A DNA stretch of 64,000 nt. It comes from Tetramitus jugosus. Taxonomy: Eukaryota > Heterolobosea > Eutetramitea > Acrasida > Vahlkampfiidae. The stretch covers positions 186,001 to 250,000 of the forward strand of contig OW569388.1 of assembly GCA_937625935.1 (NCBI GenBank). Direction: 5' to 3'. Below, in pieces: positions 38,814 through 50,100 of the stretch (its first letter is position 1; every line of letters starts with the position of its first letter). Position numbers and translations under genes: made by a program. The notes under the pieces were generated by a model. It was not told where the DNA came from, made no database searches, and saw only the letters and a program-made list of their open reading frames with translations.

Positions 38814-39620
38814 TTAATCATTCTTCTTCTCTTCATCAGATTTTTGTTCGTTGGCTTCCTTCCATTCCTTCACCCATCCGACTCTACTGTACTTCATACC
38901 ATAAAAATCAACCTTGTCTTCCATTTCTTGCTTGAATGTTGCTGGCTTATCAGAAATGTCAACCTTGTTCAAAGTGGATGTCTCAAAGGTGCTCTCCACA
39001 AGATTAATGGTTGCCTCTTGACCGGCAAAGCAGTGATATGGACCTTCTGGCTTATAGAACTCTGTGTGCGTCACATCAAACACTATTGTTCATGTCAAAC
39101 GTATGTACATGTATTTTTCACATTTTTTTTTTGTTCATTGATTGTCGTCGTCGTCGTGTCATTGGTCGTCATGATCACACATTGAACAAAAAAAGAAAAT
39201 CGGGAGAAAAAAGTTTGTTGTTAGCTTATTCGTACTCTGCACAAGAATAAAAAAAAAGATTGTGTGTCTGTACGTACCAACACCTCCAACGGACAAGTAA
39301 ATTTCCTTGTTGGCAACACCATTGAATTGGTGCAACTCTTCAAGTGTGAATTCTCTCTCTTGGACTTCATTGTCAGAATCACTGTCACTGTCGCTATCAC
39401 TATCACTATCGTCACTATCAGAAAAGTGCACATTGTGCTTGGCAGCTTCAGAGTTTTCTGGTGTTTGTTGAGTCTTTTTCTTCTTCTTGACAAAGAAGGT
39501 TTTGTACACGAAGAATGCGGTGGCCAAAAATCCACTCACCAACAAGATGGTTGTTAGGTTCATATTTTTTTGTTGTTGTTCGGTTGTTTTGTTGCTGGTG
39601 ATTTTTGAGTTGCTTGACAT
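38814..39620 (-). CDS. MAPR-type cytochrome b5-like protein, two exons
   Basis: Exon 1 39620-39278, intron 39277-39083 (195 nt, GTACGT donor, AATAG acceptor), exon 2 39082-38814; 203 residues. One N-terminal transmembrane helix (LTTILLVSGFLATAFFVYKTFFV, about 22-44), a basic then highly acidic linker with a Ser-Asp repeat, then a cytochrome b5-fold of the membrane-associated progesterone receptor class: REFTLEELHQFNG, IYLSVGG, then across the junction VFDVTHTEFYKPEGPYHCFAGQEAT. This is the PGRMC/Dap1 pattern, where heme is bound by Tyr rather than two His. Family members support P450s and sterol metabolism in the ER. Joining the exons restores the GxVFDVT motif exactly. Confidence 0.9.
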
Positions 39621-39797
39621 TTAGGTTGGAATCACGTTGTTTTTTTCTTCTGAAAATCTTTGTTCTTTTTTCCGAATGTCCGTCCGGTTACAACAAAATT
39701 GTAAAGCTACAGTGAAATGAAGTGAGAGGGTTGGTTGGTATACAACATGAACTGTTTCTTTTCTGGATGAGAAGTAATCTGATTATTGTATTGGTTA

Positions 39798-40808
39798 TTA
39801 TGCACTCCAGCGTTGGAAATAGTAGATTTGTTCGAAATCAGGTTCCCAACTGTACGAATACAGGGCATTGTAGTTGTAAATGAGCCACCTGTTGTTCAAT
39901 TCGTTCTCATTCACGAACGAGTTACCATTCTTGCGGCACTCATTCACAAAAAAGTTTGCCATGTGTTGGTTCGCTAGAATCGACGCATAGGAATGGTCAA
40001 TATCTTCGTCTGGTCTCCATTCATACAATGGCTTCTCTGGATGCCACTGGACAGCGTAGATTGGATACTCGTAGGCCTCAATCGTGCTCACAAAGGTCTT
40101 ACCTCTTCTATCTCTGTTCGTAGAAGTAATACGAAATAGCTTGTTCAATCGAGCATTTCTGGCCCAGTTCTCCATTGTGAAACCATCGTGATGATTGTTC
40201 AATGTGATGGGTGCATGTTGCAAATTGTTGAACATGTCATCTGAAGGCATATTTTGCTTACTGAACAACTTACTCTTCTCTCTCACTGTTTGCGCATCTG
40301 GAAAGTACTCCAATGGTAGAGAGATGTTCCAACTGTCCCATCCATGAGTCAAAACATTGACATCTTGAGCGGCAGCAGTCACAATGGCTTGCATGCCAAG
40401 GCAAGTTCCCCAAATTGGAATATTCAACTCCTTGTTCAACACCAGATCTAACAAGTTCTTTTGAACTTGATAGTAGCGAGTGTTGTTCAGATTGGCTCCT
40501 CCACCAGGGAACAAGAGACCATTGAGTTGTCTGACGAGTGGTAGCATTTGGCTAGCAGGCATATCAAAAGGAATAGGAACTACTCTAGCACCAGCTCCTT
40601 CTACATACTTGACATAACTCGCAGCAATGTATGAGTTTCTTTCCTCTGCAGGAGTTGTAAACTTTTTGGAGGGAGGATTTCGGTCGTCACTCACCGGTTG
40701 AGCAAGAATACCGATAACAGGTCTGTTGGTCGAAGCTGACTCGACAAGAATCACAGAAACACAAATCAGGAGGACAAAAAGCAGAGAAATTGCAATGTTC
40801 GTTGACAT
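39798..40808 (-). CDS. GGH: Gamma-glutamyl hydrolase
   Basis: 336 residues, near the usual 310-340. N-terminal signal peptide (ISLLFVLLICVSVILVESA). The class I glutamine-amidotransferase-like fold is complete: PVIGILAQP, the strand-turn LNGLLFPGGGANL, the nucleophile elbow WGTCLGMQ with Cys136, and QWHPEK with His256. The family removes poly-gamma-glutamate tails from folates in lysosomes or secretions. Sequons include NISL and NNTR. Single exon from the first ATG. Confidence 0.93.
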   Translation of the reverse strand: MSTNIAISLLFVLLICVSVILVESASTNRPVIGILAQPVSDDRNPPSKKFTTPAEERNSYIAASYVKYVEGAGARVVPIPFDMPASQMLPLVRQLNGLLFPGGGANLNNTRYYQVQKNLLDLVLNKELNIPIWGTCLGMQAIVTAAAQDVNVLTHGWDSWNISLPLEYFPDAQTVREKSKLFSKQNMPSDDMFNNLQHAPITLNNHHDGFTMENWARNARLNKLFRITSTNRDRRGKTFVSTIEAYEYPIYAVQWHPEKPLYEWRPDEDIDHSYASILANQHMANFFVNECRKNGNSFVNENELNNRWLIYNYNALYSYSWEPDFEQIYYFQRWSA

Positions 40809-41072
40809 GTTTTCAGGTATGTGAAACGGTGTTTTGTTTTTGTTTGGTGGATAACTCCGAAAATTTCAAACAACAGATTGAACATGTTACAAAAGACATT
40901 TTTTGTAAGTTTGGAAGGGCAATCTATTTTTGACCTTGATCAGCATCTTCCGCCCCAAAAACTCTGTGTGCTTGCACTTGATTCCTCTCTTTGAAGCTAC
41001 ACAAAACAGAAGAACAAAAATCGTGATCTCTCTGCACAATCATTATACATAAAACGCACAAACACATTGATC

Positions 41073-43874
41073 ATGGCAGCAGAAAAGACCAAAAGCGCTG
41101 AACAAAAGTCGACTGAAGTCAAGAAGGGTGATTTGAAACCACAACCATTGGTACGTATATTCTTTATTTTCGAAACAGTAGATCAGCCATGATTCCAATT
41201 CCAGTACTTTAGCTGAAAAATCATCGATTGAACACACTCGCTCACTAACTGCATTTTCATATGTGCTTCGAACAATTCGATTGAACACCAATAGTCTGAA
41301 GAAGATGAACAATTAAAGAATACTCTAGAAGAACTTGTAAAATCATTATCGGATCGTGACTCGGGTGTTCAAAAATCAGCAGTCGAACAATTGAGATCAC
41401 ATTTGAAGGATACGACGAGCACTGTGACATCCATTCCTAAACCACTCAAATTCTTGAAGCCTCACTATGATGCAATTAAGCAAGCATTTGAAAGTTTCAA
41501 GTCTGCAGACAATAAGACTCAATTGGCTACACTGTTGTCCGTCATGGGCATGACCATGGGCAAGGAAGACGAGAGAGACAGTTTGAAATTTATTCTGCAG
41601 GGAGATGTCGACGAGTTTGATCAATGGGGACACGAATACGTCAGCAATTTGTCCGGTGAGATTGCCAATGAATATCAACATCGATTGAATGAGAATCCTG
41701 ATCTGAGAGATGACCAGGTCATTGATTTGCTAACACTAGTGAACAAGCTTGTTCCCTATTTCATGAAGAGTCACGCTGAACCAGAGGCATGTGACTTGTT
41801 GTTGGAGACTGAAAAATTGGAACAGATTGTAGATTATTGTGATCAAACAAATTATCATCGAGTTTGTCCTTATTTGATGAGTGTTTCAAAGTTTACGCTC
41901 GAACCAGAAGACGCACAGATTCAAAAAATTGTACATAGTATCTATTTTAAGTTGGAAAAGTATCCAGATGCGTTGCGCGTGGCTCTTCATCTCAATGATC
42001 GCGGATTGATCAATCAAACATTCAAGACTTGCTCTGATTCTCTCACACAGAAGCAAATGGCCTTCATGCTCGCCAGACACAACACAAAGATTGATTTGGG
42101 TGAAAGTGAGGAGGGCGATGAGAACATTGCCATGAACTTGGATGAGGAAGAACAAGAAGTGTTGATGGATCTGATGGGTAACACCAAACTGAGTGAACAC
42201 TTTTTGTATTTGGCAAAGGAGTTGGACTCGTTGGCGCCAAAGACACCAGAAGACATTTACAAGTCACACTTGACCGAAGCACGATCGACACTTGCTCAAA
42301 ATATTGATAGTGCACGGCAGAATCTGTCCTCTACTCTTGTCAATGCGTTTGTCAATGCTTCTTCTGGAACCGACAAGCTCATGACTGAGGAGGGCAACAA
42401 GTGGTTGTACAAGAATAAGGATCACGGTATGATGAGTGCTGCTGCTTCTCTTGGTATGCTGTACATGTGGAATCAAGATGAAGGTTTGAGTGAGCTCGAC
42501 AAGTACATGTACTCTGGTGAGGACTACATCAAGGGTGGTGCCTTGTTGGGTATTGGTATCGTGAATGCTAGCTTGAGAACCGATACTGACGCGGCATTTG
42601 CACTGTTGTCTGAGCATGTGGAGGGATCGAAGCGTGATGTGAGAATTGGTGCTGTTTTGGGTCTTGGTATCGCTTATGCTGGTACATGCCACGAAGAGGT
42701 CAATGAGCTCTTGGTGCCAATATTGGTCGATGCTGATCAATCAATTGAGATTGTGTCATTTGCTGCATTGACTCTCGGTCTCGTGTTCGTTGGAACTGGT
42801 AATGAAGATATCACTGAAGCCATCATGTCTGTTCTATCATCCAGAGAAGAAAAGGATTTGACTCATCCTTTGGCTCAATATCTATCATTGGCTCTCGGTT
42901 TCCTCTTCTTGGGTAAGGGTGAAGCAGCTGAATTCGCAATTGAAGCAGCCAAGACCCTCAGTCCAAAGATTGCCAAATCTTGCGAGTTGACCATTGATAC
43001 ATGCGCTTATGCTGGATCTGGTAACGTGTTGAAGGTGCAACAGTTGCTCAAGATTTGTGGTGAACACATTGAAGAAGGAAAGGAAAGTGCACATCAAGGT
43101 GTTGCAGCCCTTGGTATTGCTATCATTGCTATGGGTGAAGACTTGGGTTCAGAGATGGCTGTGAGGTCATTTGATCACTTGTTGCAATATTCTGATTTGC
43201 CAGTCAAGAGAGCTGTTCCACTGGCCATTGGTCTATTGAACGTATCGAATCCAAAGATGACCATTATGGACACATTGAGCAAGTTGTCACATGATGCTGA
43301 CGCAGAAGTTTCTCAAGGCGCAATCTTTGCACTTGGCTTGATTGGTGCAGGAAGCAACAATGCAAGAATTGCTCAACTTTTGAGACAATTGGCTTCCTAT
43401 TATGCCAAGGAGGCAAACCATTTGCTGATGGTTAGAATTGCTCAAGGCTTATTATTTATGGGCAAGGGACTCATCTCCATGTCGCCCTTCTATTCTGACC
43501 GTTCCTTGGTGCAACCTGCTGCATTGTGTGGTCTATTGACTGTCATTTTTGCTTCATTGGACCTAAAGTCCACCATCCTGGCTCAATATCACTATCTGTT
43601 GTACACATTAACATGTTCAATGTACCCTAGAATGCTGGTCACTGTCGATGAAGATCTGAATCCACTGCCTGTCAGTGTCAGAGTTGGTACAGCTGTGGAC
43701 ACAGTTGCCCAAGCCGGTAGACCAAAGACCATTACTGGCTTCCAGACTCACAACACCCCTGTAATTCTACAGTACGATGATCGTGCTGAGCTGGCCAACG
43801 AAGAGTACATTGCACTGACACCAATACTGGAGGGAATTGTCATTTTGAAGAAGAATCCAGAATGGCAAGAGTAA
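41073..43874 (+). CDS. RPN1: 26S proteasome regulatory subunit RPN1/PSMD2, two exons
   Basis: Exon 1 41073-41150 (26 codons), intron 41151-41294 (144 nt, GTACGT donor, CAATAG acceptor), exon 2 41295-43874; 885 residues, close to PSMD2 (908). Exon 2 begins SEEDEQLKNTLEELV, matching the RPN1 start. KPLKFLKPHY and the long set of PC (proteasome/cyclosome) repeats follow, with units such as AAASLGMLYMWNQD, GALLGIGIVNASL, GAVLGLGIAYAGT and LTLGLVFVGTGNED. The C-terminus (ILEGIVILKKNPEWQE) is family-typical. RPN1 is the base scaffold that binds ubiquitin, UBL shuttle factors and Ubp6. The lysine-rich exon 1 would be missed without splicing. Confidence 0.95.
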
Positions 43875-44191
43875 TCAGTCTGACAACCAAAGCTTTACGC
43901 ACAACCTCGAATTAAAAGAATACCATTCCATGTAAACAACACACAGATACTTTCTTCCATTGATGAGATGCGCACTATCTCCCTAAATGGTATCCAAGGA
44001 AAATCAGATTTCGATTTCACACCCAGACTGGATTCCCCACAGTTCATTTTTCCTTTCAGCCGCATTCACACAAAACCAGAACAACAAACAACCACTCAAC
44101 TTTGATCACACTCTGAACAAACAACAACACCAACGAATCAATCAATCAATCAATCAATTATATCTAGAAAGAAAAAAAAATCACACTCATC
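43875..44191. other. Upstream region of the polyketide synthase gene
   Basis: 317 bp between RPN1 and the synthase ATG. The last 100 bp are A/C-rich (ACAACAACACCAACG, then CAATCAATCAATCAATCAA), like other leaders here. No other feature found. Confidence 0.5.
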
Positions 44192-47100
44192 ATGACAACA
44201 ACAAAAACTTTGGATCATCATCATGACAATGATAATGATAACAACAACAACAACAACAACCATAATAACAACACATGGCATCGATTTGAGCCAAACTTGA
44301 TCGAAAGACCCACATTTGCCGATCATTTCCATCATTTTGTTCTTCAGGAGCCTCAGAAATCACTTCTTCATTTCTTGAATGACTCTGGTCACTTGTTGCA
44401 CAGCTTGACAGCTTCCATGTTGGATGCTGCTGCCATTCGTGTCGCTCAATTCTTGTTATCATCGGAGAAAAAAAATTTGGCGGGAGATCGCATCATTTTA
44501 CTGTGTGATCCTGGTGTGGATTTTGTGGTTTCGTTTTTTGGTGTCTTGTATGCAGGGATGATTGCTGTGCCTAGTTATCCACCCATGAATGAAAAACAGT
44601 TTAGAAAGTTGTTCATGATTGGTAAGAATTGTAGAGCTAAGACGGTTCTCATGTCAGGAGAGTTCTATCGGATGATGCACAGTGCTCTGCCAGAGCTAGA
44701 GAGAGAATTGGGCATGGATGAGCCGATTCAGTGGTTGAGCATGGATCACGTTTCTGATTTGTCTCGTATTTTGAGCTGTGCTTCGACGAAAAAGACGGTG
44801 GCAGTCGATGAGGCAGCCACATTGCAAAAACGCAGTGATGATTTACAATGGATCGAGTCCATTGTGAGAAATGAGTTTGTTCGACCAGAGATACAGAGTG
44901 GAGATGTGGCGTTTTTGCAGTACACGAGTGGTTCTACGTCGGATCCAAAGGGAGTCATGGTCACTCATCAGAACATTTTGTTGCATACGTCAATGATTTG
45001 TCGTGTGTTTGAATACTCTGGAAAGGATACTAGTGTTACTGTAAGTGTGTCTTTTTGTGTGCGTGACCTCTAGTTTATTTACTTGTTTTGTGGGCATCCA
45101 TTTTTGACTGTAATATTTTGATGTGTATTTGTGTTTGTGTGTCCATTGTCCATTCTAGTGGCTTCCTCCCTATCATGACATGGGATTGATTGGATCTCTG
45201 TTGACTGCAGCTGCTTGCTTAACCACAACCTATGTACTTTCTCCGTTGGCATTTGTCAATAATCCAATTGTGTGGTTACAGACGGTTACGAAATACAAGG
45301 CAACAATTACGGGTGGACCTAATTTTGGTTACGAGTATTGTGCATTGCGTGTTTCTGAAGCTCAATTGGCTCAGTTGGATTTATCTACATTGAGACTGTG
45401 TTATACTGGTGCAGAACGTGTGTAGTATTTTGTCGCATTTAGATTGTTAAGTTTGTCTATGATGAAAGAGTTTGATAGTCTAATATTTGTTCATTTTATC
45501 TGTGTTTGATGACGTAGCGATTCGACTGTCGACCATGCAACACTTTTCACAAAAGTTTGCTTCGGTTGGATTTCGATTCGACACTTTCTATCCATGCTAT
45601 GGTCTCGCAGAAGCAACACTCATGGTGTCTGGAAAATTGACAAGCAAGGAGTTGATTAAACATATTCGAGTGGAGCAGAGAGCGCTTCAAGCCAATAAGA
45701 TTAAGCTATTGAGCGAGTCCAGTGGAGATAACCAACAAATATTGGTATCTTCTGGAAATTCGAGTCATATTCAACCTGTGAAAATTGTGAACGCAGAGAC
45801 GAGAACGTATTGTAAAAATACTTATGAAATTGGCGAAATTTGGGTGCAGCGAAACGGACAGACACCTATTGGATATTGGGCAAACGAACAGCTCACAGAA
45901 GAGTCGTTTTATGCACGAACGAGCGATGAGAACGATCAGACAGAATATATGAGAACAGGCGATTTAGGATTCGTTGATGAGCAAGGAGCTCTATTTGTAT
46001 GTGGTAGAATCAAGGATTTGATTATTATTCGAGGTAGAAACATTTATCCGCAGGATGTTGAGGCAGTTGTCGAGAATTCTTCTCCTCTCGTGAGAAATGG
46101 ATGCTCTGCTGCGTTTAGCGTTGAGCACAGTGCATGTGAGCGCTTGGTTGTAGTTTGTGAGGTGAAGGACGTGAGTAAGCAAGACACCGAAAAGATACAA
46201 ACACTGTCGGAGTCAATGGTGAAGTCAATATCGGATGAGTTGCAAGTTCGAGTGAGCACCATTATATTTATTAAGCCAAAGACAATTCCTAAGACGACCA
46301 GCGGTAAAATTAGACGATTTGAGTGCAAGCAGTTGTTTAATGATCAAAAGTTGGAGGTAATTGCTACGATGGAGTTCGAAAACGAAGTCGAGAAAATTCA
46401 GATAACATCCAATGATGCAGTTGAATCGCATGAACCTGCTTCCTTTTTGCATTCTGAAAGTCACTTGCTCGTCGTTCAGCAATTGGTGTCTCGGTTAGCA
46501 CAAACGCTGAACATTAGTGAAGATTTGATCGATATTAATCGCCCATTCTCCGAAATGGGATTAGATTCACTGAAAACCTCCCTGTTGATTGGTGAGCTGG
46601 GCAAGGTTCTCGATAGAGAGTTATCTCCGATAATATTTTATCAATTCCCAACAATTAATTCGTTAGCCGATCATCTATGTGCAAATCAGCAAAACACAGA
46701 TTCAAGTAACATTAATCATCAAAAGTATGGCCCAATGGAGGATATTGCCATTGTTGGTATGTCATGCAGATTGCCAGGAGCAGACAACCTGGAGCAATTC
46801 TGGACTAATTTACTGTCTGGAACCAATGCTCCTTCATCCTTGCATCCAAAGTATAGAAGAAGTTCATTCCCTGTCTCCTACATTGATAATGCCTTCCAAT
46901 TTGATCCAGAATTCTTCTCTATATCTCGACGAGAGACCAAGTCTATGGATCCTCAACAACGGATACTGTTAGAGGTTTGTTGGGAAGCATTGGAGGATGC
47001 AGGAGTTTCCGCAGAGGTATTGAACAATTCAGACACTGGGGTTTTCGTTGGTGCTTCTTCATCCGACTTTGCTCTCGAAAGTTACAAGTATTCAGGACTC

Positions 47101-50100
47101 AATTCTGCTCATTCAGCAACTGGAGCTGCTTTATCTATTTTGGCTAATCGATTGTCATATAGTTTCAATTTAAGAGGTCCTTCCATGGTTTTGGACTCTG
47201 CTTGCAGCTCCTCTTTGCTAGCCGTCCACCAAGCTTGTCAAAGCATTCGAGCTGGAGATTGTTCTATGGCTCTTGCTGCTGGTGTCAATCTCGTTCTGGC
47301 TGACACTATCTCTCAGTCACTGGTTACTGCAAACTTCTTGTCTTCAGATGGACAATGCAAAGCATTTGACGCTGAAGCGGATGGTTATGTTAGAGGGGAA
47401 GGCTGTGGTGTTGTCGTTCTGAAGCCACTATCGAGAGCATTGAGTGACAATGACCAAGTATACGCGCTTATCAAGGGTTCTGCAGTTGTTCAGGACGGAA
47501 GAAGTAACGGACTCACTGCTCCAAATGAGAAAGCCCAGGAGTTGGTTATATCAGAGGCATGCAAGAGAGCTAACGTCGATCCAGCCCAAATTACCTTTGT
47601 GGAGTGTCATGGAACAGGAACCTACTTGGGCGATCCAATTGAAGCACAAGCATTGGGCAGTATCGTAGGAAAATCTACTCGAGAGGTTCCATGTATTATT
47701 GGATCTGTGAAATCGAATATTGGGCATTTGGAAGCTGCTTCTGGTATTGCATCTTTGATTAAGACAGCTCTCGCAGTTCAATCTAGGCGTTTACCAGCAA
47801 CCGTCAACCTCAAAACTCCAAATCCGTTGATTCCTTTTGATAAATACTGCCTTGAGTTGGCTAGAATAGAGCATGAGTTGCCGGAGCAAGTGATTGCTGG
47901 AGTCAGTAATTTTGGTTTCGGTGGCACAAATGTTCACGCTATTTTGGCTTCTGCACCAAAGAATATTGGTACAAAGAATGCTGTGGTGGATAACTCATTG
48001 ATCAAGCAATATGTTTTTCCATTTTCTGCAAAGAATGAACATTCATTGAAGCATTTGGTTGGCAAGTATATCAACTTTTTGCAGAATGCAGTTGATGCTG
48101 GAGACTCATTCCTAAGCAACTTGAGTTATTCTCTTTGCATTAGAAGAACTCATCTTCCTCAGAGGATTTGTATTTGCGCTTCAAACACATCTGACTTGAC
48201 TCAGGAGCTAAAGAAGTACCGCAATGGAAAGGATTCAGTTCATATGAAGAAGGGCTTTGTTGCCTCCAACTCGGTTTCATCTGTCGTTTTCGTTTTCCCA
48301 GGACAGGGAGTTGATCAAGTGAGTCATGCTAAATTCTTATTATCAAATCCGGTATTCCATTCAAGCATCAAGACGATTGAAAGGGCATTCCAAGAGCTGG
48401 TTCCAAATATCAGCTTTGAGCACATTATTAATAACTATGAAGCACTGAAAGAGGATCTCTTGTCTGTGCAGAGTAGTGTGTTTGCAGTTCAAGTTGCATT
48501 AAGTAGCTTGTGGACATATCTTGGTGTTACGCCATCGGCTCTCATTGGTCATTCACTCGGTGAAATTACAGCAGCATATCTTGGTGGGGCATTAACACTT
48601 CAGAACGCAGTCCGTATTATTTACTCTCGCAGTATTGTAATGCAGAAGAAACTGAAAGGCAGAGGCAAAATGATCATTGCCCGATTATCTAAGGAGGCGG
48701 CTACTGAAATTGTTCAGAATATTGAAGGAGTGTCAATTGCAGCTGTGAACTCTACACGATCCATTACATTTGCTGTTGATATTGAACAAGTGGCAGTAAT
48801 GAATGCTCTCCTTTCGGATAATTCCGTTTCTCACAAATACTTGGACATGGACTATGCATTCCATTGTCCACGAGTTGATGAGGTCACACCTGAATTCTTG
48901 CAACTTGTGAGGGATGTGAATGCTCAGTCTTTGCAAATTCCAATATATTCTACCACAAAGGGAGTCAAGCTCTCAAGAGAAGATGGTAAGACACTTACAG
49001 GAGAGTATTGGGTAAAGAACATGGTCAATCCTGTTCTATTTGAAACAGCCACTCAACTAGTGCTTCAGGAGAAGCGAAACATCGGCATGAGACATTTGTT
49101 TATCGAGGTGGCTGGAAGAGAGGTGTTGAGTCCTGTGGTTCAACAAATTATTCACTCTTGTGCTGATAGCACACATAAGTCAGTTGCTACTGTACACAAG
49201 AGCACAACTGAACTACATGCAACTCTATTCGCTTCTCTCTATGCAAGTGGAGTTAACTTTAACTGGGAGCGAGCACTCGGAGCAACTCTAGGCAGTGAAT
49301 ACGTCAGACTTCCAAATTATAGCTGGCTTCACTCTACTCCGTTTGTTCCTGCCTTCATCAATAAGAATAAGATCGAGCTTGAGAGTGAGCCTTTGAATGT
49401 TAATGATATTGTTGAGGGAATTAAAACTGAAGAAGTGGATGACTTTGAGAGTATGAAGGAGTTTGGATTATTGCTTGATAATATCTGCATAGCATATATC
49501 CTGTGTGCGTTGGTCAATATGGGATGGTCGGACATATTTAAGCAAGGCAATGTTGTAACGTTGGATCAGGTGATGAAGGAGTTGGCCATTCACTCAAGTC
49601 ACGCCTCCCTATTCACTCACATTATGCACACTCTGGAAAAGAATAACTTTTTGAATCCAAGTAATGTGAATACATGGCAAATTATGAAGACTTTAACGTC
49701 TCAGAAACATCTGACAGAATCAATCGAGCACATGCTACAACAAGGACGAGTGAACTTCCCAACATTCTTGGCTGAATTTAACATGATTGAGCGAAGTGGA
49801 AAGGAGCTACACAATGTTTTGCAGGGTAAGGTGAATGGTTTACAGATTCTATTCCCTAATGGATCCATGGACAACACTGAGGCTCTTTATGAGCGATCTG
49901 CTTTGTCTGAGGCCTACAACAATCAAGTGTGTCTATTCTTTGAGAGAGCAATGGCCACCATATCCACAACAGCTGGCAATTCAAGATACAAGCAAAAGAT
50001 TCTAGAAATTGGAGCTGGAACTGGTGGATTGACTTCTCATGTGCTAGAGACATTGTCAGCCGAGAATTTGAGTCCAAACAACAAGGATTTACGTACGGCT

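Noticed and set aside
38477-38836. Minus-strand 119-codon frame between the KEN-box and MAPR genes
   Set aside because: It overlaps the end of the KEN-box gene antisense, with no domain.
39368-39425. Repeats in the MAPR gene as a CRISPR-like or regulatory repeat
   Set aside because: They are a coding Ser-Asp microsatellite.
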